NCBI RefSeq assembly: GCF_014648195.1
Contig: NZ_BMQQ01000012.1
Location: 62,001-126,000 of the forward strand
Origin: Streptomyces purpureus
GTDB lineage: Bacteria; Actinomycetota; Actinomycetes; Streptomycetales; Streptomycetaceae
Length of the DNA: 64,000 bases
Direction: 5' to 3'
Shown here: in pieces, positions 7,661 to 16,525 of the stretch
How positions within the stretch are numbered: position 1 is the first letter of the stretch
Layout of the letters: each line of letters begins with the position of its first letter
Notes under the pieces: generated by a model
Seen by the model: only the letters and a program-made list of their open reading frames with translations
Told to the model about the DNA's origin: nothing
The model's database searches: none
Made by a program: the position numbers and the translations under genes

Positions 7661-9067
7661 GTGCCGCTGCACCAGCCCCAGGGCGAGCCCGACCGCCGGC
7701 TCGCCCTCAACCCGTTCTTCGGCGAGGCCGATCCGGTCGGCGGCATGACCGAGGCCCCGCCCAAACACCGTCTGCCGGCCGGACCGCTCCCGCCGAGCAG
7801 CGCCTACCAGCTGGTCCACGACGAGCTGATGCTCGACGGCAACTCCCGGCTCAACCTCGCCACGTTCGTGACGACCTGGATGGAGCCGCAGGCCGGGGTG
7901 CTGATGGGCGAGTGCCGCGACAAGAACATGATCGACAAGGACGAGTACCCGCGTACCGCCGAGTTGGAGCGGCGCTGTGTGGCCATGCTTGCCGACCTCT
8001 GGAACGCCCCTGACCCGGCCGCCGCGGTCGGCTGCTCGACCACCGGGTCGAGCGAGGCCTGCATGCTCGCCGGCATGGCGCTCAAGCGCCGCTGGGCCCG
8101 GCGGCACCGCGACCGCTACCCCGCCGCTGCCCGCCCCAATCTGGTCATGGGCGTCAACGTGCAGGTCTGCTGGGAGAAGTTCTGCACGTTCTGGGAGGTC
8201 GAAGCCCGACTGGTCCCGATGGAGGGCGACCGCTTCCATCTGGACCCGCAGGCGGCGGCCGAACTCTGCGACGAGAACACCATCGGGGTGGTGGCCGTGC
8301 TCGGCTCGACCTTCGACGGCTCCTACGAACCCGTCGCCGAGGTCTGCGCCGCCCTGGACGCCCTCCAGGAGCGCACCGGTATCGACGTCCCCGTCCATGT
8401 GGACGGCGCCTCCGGCGCGATGGTCGCCCCCTTCATCGACGAGGACCTGGTCTGGGACTTCCGGCTGCCCCGGGTCTCCTCCATCAACACCTCCGGTCAC
8501 AAATACGGTCTGGTCTACCCCGGGGTGGGCTGGGCGCTGTGGCGCTCGCCCGCCGAGCTCCCCGAGGAACTGGTCTTCCGGGTCAACTACCTGGGCGGTG
8601 ACATGCCCACCTTCGCCCTCAACTTCTCCCGACCCGGGGCGCAGGTGGTCGCGCAGTACTACACCTTTCTGCGGCTGGGCCGTGCGGGCTACCGGGCGGT
8701 CCAGCAGACCACCCGGGACGTCGCCCGCGGCCTCGCCGAACACATCGAGGCGCTGGGCGACTTCCGGCTCCTCACCCGGGGCGACGAGCTGCCCGTCTTC
8801 GCCTTCACCACCGCGCCCGAGGTGCGGAACTTCGACGTCTTCGACGTCTCGCGCAGGCTCCGGGAGCGCGGCTGGCTGGTGCCCGCCTACACCTTCCCCG
8901 CGAACCGGCAGGACCTCTCCGTCCTCCGCGTGGTCTGCCGCAACGGCTTCTCGACCGACCTGGCCGACCTGCTCGTGGAGGACCTGGGCCGGCTGATGCC
9001 CGAACTACGCGCCCAGCCCGGCCCCTTGACCCAAGACAAGGAGGCGGCGACCGCCTTCCACCACTGA
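7661..9067 (+). CDS. Glutamate decarboxylase (PLP-dependent)
   Basis: The 468-residue cytoplasmic enzyme converts glutamate to GABA and CO2 and consumes a proton. The PLP lysine is Lys-281 in the SGHKYG motif, and the upstream VDGASG motif is the PLP-ring aspartate region. The length is close to the E. coli GadB. GTG at 7661 is supported by AAGGAG (7648-7653). It follows the ClC-type channel by 29 bp, which suggests a small acid-response or GABA operon. No antiporter of the GadC type is present nearby. Confidence 0.95.
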   Translation: MPLHQPQGEPDRRLALNPFFGEADPVGGMTEAPPKHRLPAGPLPPSSAYQLVHDELMLDGNSRLNLATFVTTWMEPQAGVLMGECRDKNMIDKDEYPRTAELERRCVAMLADLWNAPDPAAAVGCSTTGSSEACMLAGMALKRRWARRHRDRYPAAARPNLVMGVNVQVCWEKFCTFWEVEARLVPMEGDRFHLDPQAAAELCDENTIGVVAVLGSTFDGSYEPVAEVCAALDALQERTGIDVPVHVDGASGAMVAPFIDEDLVWDFRLPRVSSINTSGHKYGLVYPGVGWALWRSPAELPEELVFRVNYLGGDMPTFALNFSRPGAQVVAQYYTFLRLGRAGYRAVQQTTRDVARGLAEHIEALGDFRLLTRGDELPVFAFTTAPEVRNFDVFDVSRRLRERGWLVPAYTFPANRQDLSVLRVVCRNGFSTDLADLLVEDLGRLMPELRAQPGPLTQDKEAATAFHH

Positions 9068-9125
9068 CCGCTACCGCTACCGGCGGAAGCCGGGCGGGGC
9101 GGGCCCGTGGGCCAGAGCAGGCAGC

Positions 9126-10349
9126 TCAGGACTCCGCGCTGCAGGCCAGCCGCACCTGCGTCCAGCGGACACCGTCGGCGGATATGCCGTACTCACAGCC
9201 CGAGCCCGGCTGGCGCAGCAGTCCCATAGGCGTACGGTTCACATGGCCGAGACGCGCGCCCGCGGGCCGGAATGTGGAGCCGCCGTCCATGCTGGTGTAC
9301 GCGCCCGCCTCGCCGTGGATGGTGACCCTGCCACCGGGTCCGGGCACCGGCAGGCCGAGCAGCGTACGCGGCTCGTCGGTCGAGGTGGTGGTCCACATCC
9401 GCTTCCAAGTGCGGCCTCCGTCCAGCGAGCGGTGCAGCGCCCGCATCGGGTTCTTGACCGGCTCGCCGCCCGTCAGCTCGCCCATCTCGGCGGCGTAGAC
9501 CGCGTCCGGGCCGACCGCGACCGAGACGCCCCAGGGGTTGGTCGTGGGCGGCGACGGGAGGACGCTCGTGGCCCAGCTGCGCCCCGCGTCCCGTGACACC
9601 GCCACCGCCGGACGCTTGGACACCGGATCGACCCCGGAGGCCCACCAGGAGCCGTCGGGCTCCGCCACGTCGGCGGGCCGCATGTGCGACCCGAGCTGCG
9701 GCCCCCGCGCCAGGGCCCTGAACTTCCCGTCCTCGGGTGAGATCACCAGCAGCTGCCGACGGGCGCAGTCGTCCACGCTCGCGCCCGGTGGCTGGGCGCA
9801 GGCGAGGGTCAGGGCACCGCCCGTCGGGATGGCCGCGACCGTGCCGGCCGGCCGCCCTTCCCCCTTCGTCCAGGAGCGACCGCCGTCCCGGGTGAACCAG
9901 GTCCGCAGCGGATGCTCCTCGCTCCCCTCCTGGATGAGCGCGCGGCCGGGCCCCAGGACGGTGATCTGCGCCGAGACGCCGTGGGTGCCCCGCACTTCGG
10001 GCAGCGGAGATCTGCGCAGCTCCCAGCGGGCCGCGCCTTTGTCCAGGACGGCGACATGCTGCCGGCAGAAGCTGTTCTCCGGCTGCGCTTCGTCCTCGAC
10101 GCAGCGGGCCAGGAGGGTGAACCCGCTGCCGTCGGCGGCGAATCCGGGGCTGTGGGCCCAGCCGGGCAGGTCCGGCGCCGACGGCATGCGCGGCGGCGCC
10201 GGTGCCCCCGCCGCCGGGCCCGCTGCCCCCTCACTCCGCGCGGGCGCCGCGGAGCGCCCCGCGGGCTCCGCCGTACATCCCGCCGTCCCGGCCGTACCCA
10301 CCAACACCAGCGCCACGACGGCGCCGACTGCTCCGATGTGTCCACGCAT
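9126..10349 (-). CDS. Secreted lipoprotein with BNR/Asp-box (sialidase-like propeller) repeats
   Basis: The 407-residue protein begins MRGHIGAVGAVVALVLVG and has a lipobox TAGC, so it should be anchored to the outside of the membrane. The mature part contains several Asp-box turns (RDGGRSWTK, RDAGRSWAT, LDGGRTWKR, MDGGSTFRP), which mark beta-propeller blades as in sialidase and exo-alpha-sialidase-like proteins. Catalytic residues of true sialidases were not identified, so it is probably a binding or hypothetical propeller protein. The start is set by GGGGGAG eight bases upstream. It stands alone, convergent with glutamate decarboxylase. Confidence 0.75.
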   Translation of the reverse strand: MRGHIGAVGAVVALVLVGTAGTAGCTAEPAGRSAAPARSEGAAGPAAGAPAPPRMPSAPDLPGWAHSPGFAADGSGFTLLARCVEDEAQPENSFCRQHVAVLDKGAARWELRRSPLPEVRGTHGVSAQITVLGPGRALIQEGSEEHPLRTWFTRDGGRSWTKGEGRPAGTVAAIPTGGALTLACAQPPGASVDDCARRQLLVISPEDGKFRALARGPQLGSHMRPADVAEPDGSWWASGVDPVSKRPAVAVSRDAGRSWATSVLPSPPTTNPWGVSVAVGPDAVYAAEMGELTGGEPVKNPMRALHRSLDGGRTWKRMWTTTSTDEPRTLLGLPVPGPGGRVTIHGEAGAYTSMDGGSTFRPAGARLGHVNRTPMGLLRQPGSGCEYGISADGVRWTQVRLACSAES

Positions 10350-10537
10350 CGCGCTCCCCCTGTCCGAGGCTGTCCCGAAGCCGGTCCGCGGTGAACCGTC
10401 TGCTTCTGGTACACCGCTCACCGGCTTCGGGTTCCACGATTCGCCCTACGACTTCTCGAGCCCCGGAATGCAGGGACAGTCAGGGAGAGATCAGCCGGTC
10501 TGCGTGGTGGGAGGGAAAGAGCAGCCGGCCGCCCGGC

Positions 10538-11299
10538 TCAGCGGCTCAGCGCCTGGAACTTCCGTACCGCCAGCGGGAAGAAGACCGCGACCAGCGCCAC
10601 CGGCCAGATGATCGCCGCCGCCATGTGCCCCGGCTCCCCGCCCGGGTTGCCGAACAGGTCGCGTACCGCCGTCGCCGTCGCCGACATCGGATTCCACTCC
10701 ACCACTGTCCCCAGCCACTCGGGCATGGATTCCGGGGACGCGAACGCGTTGGAGAGGAAGCCCACCGGCCAGACAAGGATCTGCACCGCCTGCACCATCT
10801 CGGGCCGCCCCGCCACCATGCCGAGGAAGATCCCGATCCACAGCATCGCGAACCGCAGCAGAAGCAGCAGCCCCACGGCCCCCAGGGCGGCTCCGAGGCC
10901 CCCGTGGGCCCGCCAGCCGATCGCGTAACCGACGGCGATCACCACGGCCAGGCCGAGCGCGGACTGCAGCATGTCGGCCACCGAACGCCCCACCAGCACC
11001 GCGCTGTTGGCCATCGGCATGGAACGGAAGCGGTCGACGACCCCCTTGTTGAGGTCCTGGGTGACCGCGGTCATCGTCCCTTCCAGGCCGAACGCCATGG
11101 TCAGCGCCAGCATGCCGGGCACCAGGAAGTCGACGTACTCGCCCTTGACCTCGCGTCCGCCACCGATGAGGTAGCCGAACATCAGCAGCATCATCACCGG
11201 GAAGACCAGCCCGACCACGACCTGTACCGGCTGCCGCGCCCAGTGGGCGAGTTCACGCCGGGTCATCGTCCAGCTGTCGCTCAGGACGTACGTACTCAT
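10538..11299 (-). CDS. ABC-2 type transporter permease (DrrB-like)
   Basis: The 253-residue integral membrane subunit has six predicted helices and the ABC-2 motif GYLIGGGREVKGEYVDFLVPGM. With the upstream ATPase it should form a drug or lipid exporter of the daunorubicin-resistance type. Its ATG overlaps the ATPase stop in ATGA (11296-11299), so the two are translationally coupled. The substrate is unknown. No further gene follows within 180 bp. Confidence 0.9.
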   Translation of the reverse strand: MSTYVLSDSWTMTRRELAHWARQPVQVVVGLVFPVMMLLMFGYLIGGGREVKGEYVDFLVPGMLALTMAFGLEGTMTAVTQDLNKGVVDRFRSMPMANSAVLVGRSVADMLQSALGLAVVIAVGYAIGWRAHGGLGAALGAVGLLLLLRFAMLWIGIFLGMVAGRPEMVQAVQILVWPVGFLSNAFASPESMPEWLGTVVEWNPMSATATAVRDLFGNPGGEPGHMAAAIIWPVALVAVFFPLAVRKFQALSR

Positions 11300-12240
11300 G
11301 CCGTCACCTCCGCCGTCTCGCGTCCGCCCGTGAGTGTCAGGAACACCTCGTCCAAGGTCGGCCTGCGCAGTGCGATGTCCTCCGCTTCGATCCCTGCATC
11401 CTCCAAGGCCCGTACAGCGCCCGCCAGGGCCGCCATCCGGTCCGTCACCGGCGCGCTGACCAGGCGTCGGTCCTCGTCGACGGCCGTCTCGCCGGGCAGC
11501 AGGGCGGCCGCGCGCCGCAGCTGCTCCGCGTGGCGCACCACGACGTCGATCCGGTCGCCGCCGACCTGACTCTTCAGCCCGTCGGCGGTGCCCTCGGCGA
11601 TGACCCGCCCCCGGTCCACCACCGAGATGCGGTCGGCGAGCTGGTCGGCCTCCTCCAGGTACTGGGTCGTCAGCAGCACGGTCGTACCCCCGCCGACCAG
11701 TGAGCGCACCGAGGCCCACACCTCGGCGCGTCCCCTCGGGTCGAGCCCGGTGGTGGGCTCGTCCAGGAACAGCACCGCGGGCTCGGTGATCAGTGAGGCT
11801 GCCAGATCGAGGCGGCGCCGCATGCCGCCGCTGTACTGCTTGACCGGCTTGCGCCCGGTGTCCGCGAGCCCGAACCGCTCCAGGAGTTCGTCCGCCCGCG
11901 CGCCGGCCCGCTTCGCGCCCAGGTGGTACAGCCGCCCGAACATCTCCAGGTTCTGGCGGCCGCCGAGCTCCTCGTCGACCGCCGCGTGCTGTCCGAGCAG
12001 CCCGACCCGGCGCCGTACCTCACGGGCCCGGGTCCGTACGTCGTGTCCGGCGACCTCGATCTTGCCCTCGTCCGCCCGCAGCAGCGTGGCCAGCATCCGG
12101 ACGGTGGTGGTCTTGCCCGCTCCGTTCGGGCCGAGCACCCCGTGCACCGTGCCCTGCGCGACCCGCAGGTCCAGTCCGTCCAGCGCCCGCTTCTCCCCGT
12201 ACCTCTTCCGCGCGCCCTCGACGACGATCGCGTCAGTCAT
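11296..12240 (-). CDS. ABC transporter ATP-binding protein (DrrA-like)
   Basis: The 314-residue ATPase has Walker A (GPNGAGKTTT), the signature YSGGMRRRLDL, Walker B (VLFLDEPTTGLDP) and the C-terminal extension of DrrA-type exporters (RRPTLDEVFLTLTG). It powers the permease encoded immediately downstream. The start at 12240 is preceded by AAGGAGCGGA. Two copies of the putative PadR operator flank its promoter, and padR lies 77 bp upstream, so the pump is probably derepressed by its substrate through PadR. Confidence 0.94.
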   Translation of the reverse strand: MTDAIVVEGARKRYGEKRALDGLDLRVAQGTVHGVLGPNGAGKTTTVRMLATLLRADEGKIEVAGHDVRTRAREVRRRVGLLGQHAAVDEELGGRQNLEMFGRLYHLGAKRAGARADELLERFGLADTGRKPVKQYSGGMRRRLDLAASLITEPAVLFLDEPTTGLDPRGRAEVWASVRSLVGGGTTVLLTTQYLEEADQLADRISVVDRGRVIAEGTADGLKSQVGGDRIDVVVRHAEQLRRAAALLPGETAVDEDRRLVSAPVTDRMAALAGAVRALEDAGIEAEDIALRRPTLDEVFLTLTGGRETAEVTA

Positions 12241-12258
12241 TCCGCTCCTTCAGCCCAG

Positions 12259-12274
12259 TAGTCAAACTTGACCA
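12259..12274. promoter_or_regulatory. PadR operator site 1 (upstream of the ABC exporter)
   Basis: TAGTCAAACTTGACCA contains the perfect inverted repeat GTCAA-AC-TTGAC. It lies 19 bp upstream of the ATPase start and recurs at 12305 and before padR at 12975. The repetition in exactly the two promoters of this locus supports an operator for the PadR protein. Confidence 0.7.
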
Positions 12275-12304
12275 CTCGACCGAAGATAACCCCGAATCGC
12301 CGAC

Positions 12305-12320
12305 TGGTCAAACTTGATTA
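12305..12320. promoter_or_regulatory. PadR operator site 2
   Basis: TGGTCAAACTTGATTA is a second copy of the GTCAA-N2-TTGAY dyad, 46 bp from site 1, and overlaps the padR stop codon. The two copies bracket a TTATCT -10-like element on the minus strand, so bound repressor would block the exporter promoter. Confidence 0.68.
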
Positions 12321-12962
12321 GTCTTGATCTCCCGGATGCGGTTCACCGGTCCCGTACGGGTTCTCCTGATCGTCGGCGAGGATCCCCACGAAGCGCTCGC
12401 CGCCCTCCCCCGCGAAGACGTACGCGCCGCCCTCGATCCGCTCGATCAGCTCGCGCGTCCACTGCGCGCCGGTGTCCGCCGAATGCACCCACAGGTGCAT
12501 GATTTCGCCGATGTGGCCCAGCTGCCCCGGGCCACCCTCCGGCGTGTAGTACTCCGTGACGCTGTCCCGCCACTTCCGAAGCCCCTCGATCCGCTGCTCC
12601 AGGAGGGCGACGGCCTCGTCGCGCGGCAGGTCGACGATGAGGCCGAGTCCCGCGGACAGCACGTCCAGCTTCGTGTCGAACGACTTCAGCGACTCGCGCA
12701 GGAGTGAGAAGTACTCGGCCGTGCCCTTCTCCGTGACCTCGTACTCGGTCCGCGGCGGCCCGCCGGCGGTGCTCGGCGCGATCTCGTAGGCGTGCAGAAG
12801 CCCCTGCTTGGCCATCTGCTTCAGCGCGTGATAGATCGAACCGGGCTTGGCGTTCGACCACTCGTGCGCGCCCCAGTACTCCAGGTCGTTGCGGATCTGA
12901 TAGCCGTGAGCCCGCCCGTGCTGCCGCACGGCACCGAGAACCAGAAGCCGGATCGCCGACAT
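12318..12962 (-). CDS. PadR-family transcriptional regulator
   Basis: The 214-residue protein has the PadR winged helix: AIRLLVLGAVRQHGRAHGYQI, then GSIYHALKQMAKQGLL as recognition helix and wing, and a C-terminal Vir-like dimerisation domain. PadR proteins repress exporters until a phenolic or drug ligand binds. The ATG at 12962 is chosen over a GTG at 12968 because AGGGAG lies seven bases upstream of the ATG and would sit too close to the GTG. It heads the exporter genes and has its own operator copy (12975-12990), so it is probably autoregulated. Confidence 0.93.
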   Translation of the reverse strand: MSAIRLLVLGAVRQHGRAHGYQIRNDLEYWGAHEWSNAKPGSIYHALKQMAKQGLLHAYEIAPSTAGGPPRTEYEVTEKGTAEYFSLLRESLKSFDTKLDVLSAGLGLIVDLPRDEAVALLEQRIEGLRKWRDSVTEYYTPEGGPGQLGHIGEIMHLWVHSADTGAQWTRELIERIEGGAYVFAGEGGERFVGILADDQENPYGTGEPHPGDQD

Positions 12963-12974
12963 CGCCACACTCCC

Positions 12975-12990
12975 TAATCAACTTTGACTA
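12975..12990. promoter_or_regulatory. PadR operator site 3 (autoregulation)
   Basis: TAATCAACTTTGACTA matches the two exporter sites as ATCAA-N2-TTGAC and sits 13 bp before the padR start. This supports negative autoregulation. Confidence 0.68.
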
Positions 12991-13047
12991 GGGTACGGGC
13001 TCCTCCGGGCGCCACGCCGAGACGCCTGTGGCGGCCCCGTCAAGGCA

Positions 13048-13593
13048 CTACAAGCCCTGCTCCCGCTCCAGGGCGACCAGGTCGAAGGCGCCCTTGCCGT
13101 CCAGTGACTCCCGGATGATGTCCGCGTGCCCGGCGTGGCGTGCGATCTCCTCCACCAGGTGCATCATCAGCCAGCGCATCGACACCGCGCCGTCCTTGGG
13201 GAACCACGGCGCCGGCGGCAGCGGGAAGGTGTCGTCCAGGCTCGGGACCGAGCGGATGAACGCCTCTGTCTGCTTCGCGACGTCGTCCCAGAAGGCCAGC
13301 GTCTCCGGCACGGTCTCACCGTCGACCAGGCGGAAGCTGTCGCCCCAGGTCTCCTCGGTACGCGCCTTCTCGTTCGGCCGGCGCTGAGCCATCCGCAGCC
13401 AGTTCAGCTCCACCTCGGCGACATGCTTGACCAGCCCGGAGAGCGAAAGCTCGCTCGCGCTGGGCCGGCTCGCCGCCTGCTCCTCCGTGAGACCGAGCAC
13501 CGACCGGCGGACCGCGCCGCGCTGCGCCTCCACGAAGCTGATCAGCGCACCGCGCTCGTCGCCGTGAGCCTCCGCGGGAACGTGAGTGACCAT
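13048..13593 (-). CDS. DinB-fold DUF664 protein
   Basis: The 181-residue protein has the four-helix DinB/DUF664 pattern. Candidate metal-ligand histidines are in LSGLVKHVAEVELNWL and MMHLVEEIARHAGHAD. Such proteins are related to bacillithiol/mycothiol S-transferases and mycothiol-dependent isomerases, so a thiol-transfer role is possible; nothing here proves it. The start at 13593 gives normal length and has GGCGGAC upstream. It is transcribed alone from the 175-bp gap above it. Confidence 0.85.
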   Translation of the reverse strand: MVTHVPAEAHGDERGALISFVEAQRGAVRRSVLGLTEEQAASRPSASELSLSGLVKHVAEVELNWLRMAQRRPNEKARTEETWGDSFRLVDGETVPETLAFWDDVAKQTEAFIRSVPSLDDTFPLPPAPWFPKDGAVSMRWLMMHLVEEIARHAGHADIIRESLDGKGAFDLVALEREQGL

Positions 13594-13701
13594 GGTGTCC
13601 GCCTTCCGGTCCGTTCCGGGAGGCCGTGCGCCTCCCGGACAACCACCAAGCTACGGACCCTTGCGGTCAGTTCCTGTCCGCAAAGGAAAAGTGACCGGTA
13701 T

Positions 13702-13759
13702 CCACGCGTGCGTGGGCGGCGGAAACCCACCGTCCACCTCCACGCGCGCGTGGAGGTGG
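13702..13759 (-). terminator. Double hairpin terminator after the aldehyde dehydrogenase
   Basis: Two perfect dyads follow the dehydrogenase stop. CCACCTCCACGCG pairs with CGCGTGGAGGTGG (13734-13759), and CCACGCGTGCGTGG lies at 13702-13715. There is no T-run, which is usual for Streptomyces terminators. Confidence 0.7.
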
Positions 13760-13768
13760 AACGGGGCA

Positions 13769-15226
13769 TCAGAACGGGAAACGGGTGCGGCCGTGCTGCA
13801 CCGAGATCCACTTCTGGGTGGTGAACGCCTCGATCATCGACTCGCCGTTCAGCCGGCCGATGCCCGAGTGCTTCTCGCCCCCGAAGGGCACGATCGGCTC
13901 GTCGTTCACCGTGCCGTCGTTGATGTGGATCATGCCGGTGCGGATGCGCTTGGCAACCCGTACACCGCGCTCTATGTCGCCCGTGTGCACCGCGCCGCTC
14001 AGCCCGTACGGGCTGTCGTTCGCGATCCGGACCGCCTCGTCCTCGCCGTCGAACGGCACGACGAGCGCGACCGGGCCGAAGATCTCCTGCGTCATGACGG
14101 GCGCGTCGGGTGCGATCCCGGTCAGGATGGAGGGGGAGAGCAGGTTGCCCCGTACATCGCCCTGGAGGAGCGCCGTGGCGCCGTCGCGGACGGTCTGGTC
14201 GACGAGCGCGGCGACCGACTCGGCCTGCTGGGAGTTGATGAGGGGGCCGATGTGGGTGGTGGGCTCGGCCGGGTCGCCGACGTTGAGCGTCTTGACCTTG
14301 GCCACGAACTTCTCGGTGAACTCCTTCTCCACCTTCCGGTCCACCAGCACGCGGTTCGCGGCCATGCAGACCTGCCCCTGGTGCACGAACCGGCTGAAGA
14401 CCGCCGCGTCGACGGCGTAGTCGATGTCGGCGTCGTCGAGGACGATCAGCGCGCTGTTGCCGCCCAGTTCGAGGACGGCGTGCTTGAAGTTGGCCGCACA
14501 GACCGTGGCCACGTGCCTGCCGACCCGGTCGGAGCCGGTGAAGGAGATGACGCTCGGGACCGGGTGGTCGATCAGCGCGTCGCCGATCTCGGCGATGTCG
14601 GTGACGACGACGTTGAGCAGGCCCGCGGGCAGGCCCGCGTCCTCCAGCACCTTCGCGACGAGGGTGCCGCCGCAGATCGGGGTGTTCTGGTGCGGCTTGA
14701 GCACCACGGCGTTGCCGAGGGCGAGCGCGGGCGCGACCGACTTGATCGACAGCAGGAAGGGGAAGTTGAAGGGGCTGATGACACCTACGACACCGACCGG
14801 CAGGCGGTAGACGCGGTTCTCCTTGCCGTCCACCGGGGAGGGGAGTATTCGGCCCTCGGGGCGGAGCGCCAGCTGGATCGCCTCGCGCAGGAACTCCTTG
14901 GCGAGGTGCAGCTCGAAGGCGGCCTTCAGACGGGTGCCGCCGAGCTCGGCGACGATCGTGTCGCTGATCTCCTGCTCGCGCTCCTCGACGATCCGCAGGG
15001 CGCGCTCGAAGACGAGCCGCCTGGTGTACGGATTGGTCTCGGCCCAGGCGGCCTGGGCGCGCTCGGCGGCGCGGTAGGCCTGGTCGACCTCGTCGGCCGT
15101 GGCGACGGTGATCGAGGCGAGCTTCTCGCCGCTGTAGGGGTTGAAGTCAATGATGTCCCAGGAACCGCTGCCCGGCTTCCATTCCCCGTCGATGTACTGA
15201 TGGGCCAGGTCGGTGAAGTAGGACAT
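13769..15226 (-). CDS. Aldehyde dehydrogenase (NAD+), benzaldehyde/vanillin dehydrogenase type
   Basis: The 485-residue enzyme should oxidise an aldehyde to its acid. The catalytic cysteine is Cys-287 (HQGQVCMAANR) and the general base Glu-253 (LELGGNS); their 34-residue spacing is standard for the superfamily. The pattern VYRLPVGVVGVISPFNFPFL and the C-terminal NDEPIVPFGGEKHSGIGR resemble aromatic-aldehyde dehydrogenases, so benzaldehyde or vanillin is a reasonable but unproven substrate. The gene is monocistronic: a promoter gap precedes it and a double hairpin follows. Confidence 0.93.
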   Translation of the reverse strand: MSYFTDLAHQYIDGEWKPGSGSWDIIDFNPYSGEKLASITVATADEVDQAYRAAERAQAAWAETNPYTRRLVFERALRIVEEREQEISDTIVAELGGTRLKAAFELHLAKEFLREAIQLALRPEGRILPSPVDGKENRVYRLPVGVVGVISPFNFPFLLSIKSVAPALALGNAVVLKPHQNTPICGGTLVAKVLEDAGLPAGLLNVVVTDIAEIGDALIDHPVPSVISFTGSDRVGRHVATVCAANFKHAVLELGGNSALIVLDDADIDYAVDAAVFSRFVHQGQVCMAANRVLVDRKVEKEFTEKFVAKVKTLNVGDPAEPTTHIGPLINSQQAESVAALVDQTVRDGATALLQGDVRGNLLSPSILTGIAPDAPVMTQEIFGPVALVVPFDGEDEAVRIANDSPYGLSGAVHTGDIERGVRVAKRIRTGMIHINDGTVNDEPIVPFGGEKHSGIGRLNGESMIEAFTTQKWISVQHGRTRFPF

Positions 15227-15317
15227 GAGACAGGACCCCTCATCGCGGAGTGCGCGGGCAGCCCGGTCCGGCTGCGCACGCTGCTGACAGCTGATGTCAC
15301 GTCATCGTACTTATGAG

Positions 15318-16181
15318 TTACGAGAGTTGAAGGAGGCCCCGGAGAAGGTCACGACTTTCGGCGGGATCGGGGCTGTCTTCCTGTAGACGCTCCATCACCC
15401 GTTCGTACTGGGCGACCTCCTCACGCTTGTCCAGGTACAGCGCGCTCGTCAGCTGTTCCAGGTAAACGACATCGGAGAGGTCGGACTCCGGGAAGCGCAG
15501 CATGGTGAAGGCGCCGCTCTCGCCGGCATGACCGCCGAAGCTGAAGGGCATGATCTGGAGCGTGACGTTGGGGTGCTCCGAGATCTCGATGAGATGCCTC
15601 AACTGTCCCTGCATCACCGCCCGGTCGCCGTACGGGCGGCGCAGCGCGGCCTCGTCGAGGACGGCGTGGAAGCGCGGCGCGTTCTCGGCGACCAGCACCT
15701 TCTGGCGCTCCAGACGCAGGGCGACGCGGCGCTCGATCTCCGCGTGCGGGGCGTCGGGCATGCCGCGGGTGACAACGGCATGGGCGTAGGCCTCGGTCTG
15801 CAACAGGCCGTGGACGAACTGGACTTCGTAGATCCGGATGAGCGAAGCGGCCCCTTCGAGGCCGATGTACGTCTGGAACCACCCGGGCAGCACATCACCG
15901 AAGCTGTGCCACCAGCCGGCCACATTGGCCTCGCGGGCGAGACCGAGCAGCGAGGCGCGCTCCGCCTCGTCACCGACGCCGTAGAGCGTGAGAAGGTCCT
16001 CGACGTCCCGTGCCTTGAAGCTCACCCTTCCCAACTCCATACGGCTGATCTTGGATTCGGATGCGCGGATCGAGTAGCCGGCCGCCTCGCGCGTGATCCC
16101 GCGCGATTCCCTCAGCCGCCTCAGCTGTGACCCCAGCAGGATCCGTCGCACCACGGATCCGCTCGATTCACCTGCGGTCAC
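15318..16181 (-). CDS. XRE-family regulator with DUF5753 ligand domain (WhiJ-like)
   Basis: The 287-residue regulator has an N-terminal helix-turn-helix (LGSQLRRLRESRGITREAAG) and the C-terminal DUF5753 domain (WFQTYIGLEGAASLIRIYE). WhiJ-type proteins are DNA-binding partners of small DUF397 proteins and nearby HATPase proteins that control development and antibiotic production. The GTG at 16181 is chosen because GGGGAGGC lies eight bases upstream; the frame continues further without one. The divergent HATPase gene and the DUF397 gene at 17208 complete the classical trio. Its own promoter holds a 20-bp dyad (16235-16254). Confidence 0.92.
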   Translation of the reverse strand: MTAGESSGSVVRRILLGSQLRRLRESRGITREAAGYSIRASESKISRMELGRVSFKARDVEDLLTLYGVGDEAERASLLGLAREANVAGWWHSFGDVLPGWFQTYIGLEGAASLIRIYEVQFVHGLLQTEAYAHAVVTRGMPDAPHAEIERRVALRLERQKVLVAENAPRFHAVLDEAALRRPYGDRAVMQGQLRHLIEISEHPNVTLQIMPFSFGGHAGESGAFTMLRFPESDLSDVVYLEQLTSALYLDKREEVAQYERVMERLQEDSPDPAESRDLLRGLLQLS

Positions 16182-16234
16182 GACTTCAGCCTCCCCTTCG
16201 CGTCGGTGTGTTCCCGTCTGCACGTCTGCCGCCT

Positions 16235-16254
16235 GTCTACACATCAGTGTGGAC
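16235..16254. promoter_or_regulatory. 20-bp dyad upstream of the WhiJ-like regulator
   Basis: GTCTACACATCAGTGTGGAC pairs in seven of eight arm positions around a four-base centre. It lies 54 bp upstream of the regulator start and could be its autoregulatory site. Confidence 0.5.
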
Positions 16255-16411
16255 GGAGCACCCCCGAACTCCGAGTCCCGGATTCTGCCACCAAAACGCT
16301 TCACCCCGTACTCATACGATTACGGAAAGGCGAAGCGCTCGCCAACCAGGTGAAACTGGTGGGTGGAAGATATGAGCAAGAAACGGCACGGGGGTGGACA
16401 GGTCCGGCGCG

Positions 16412-16435
16412 TGCACGTGCATCTGCCCTTGCATC
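16412..16435. promoter_or_regulatory. Tandem TGCACGTGCATC motif before the HATPase gene
   Basis: TGCACGTGCATC (16412-16423) is followed directly by the weaker copy TGCCCTTGCATC (16424-16435). The reverse complement of the same motif occurs twice before the DUF397 gene (17516-17539). It is probably the binding site of the WhiJ-like regulator. Confidence 0.6.
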
Positions 16436-16525
16436 CGCTCGGCGCATTCGGAACCATGGTCCTCGCGCACCTGCGTACTCGTTCGTGTTGTAGCGTCACA
16501 GCCGCGATTCCCGGGAGTGCCTCGC

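Larger units (their letters stand above)
16182..16525. promoter_or_regulatory. Divergent regulatory region between the WhiJ-like gene and the HATPase gene
   Basis: This 344-bp gap contains no convincing gene. It holds a near-perfect 20-bp dyad (16235-16254), the half-site TGCACGTCTGCC (16219-16230), and two copies of a TGCACGTGCATC-like 12-mer (16412-16435) that recurs before the DUF397 gene. GGGAG (16513-16517) is the ribosome site of the HATPase gene. A short frame from 16372 (MSKKRHGGG) was judged non-coding. Confidence 0.6.

Noticed and set aside
11300..11719. Long N-terminal extension of the ABC permease
   Set aside because: It lies inside the ATPase gene in another frame; the ATGA overlap gives the true start at 11299.
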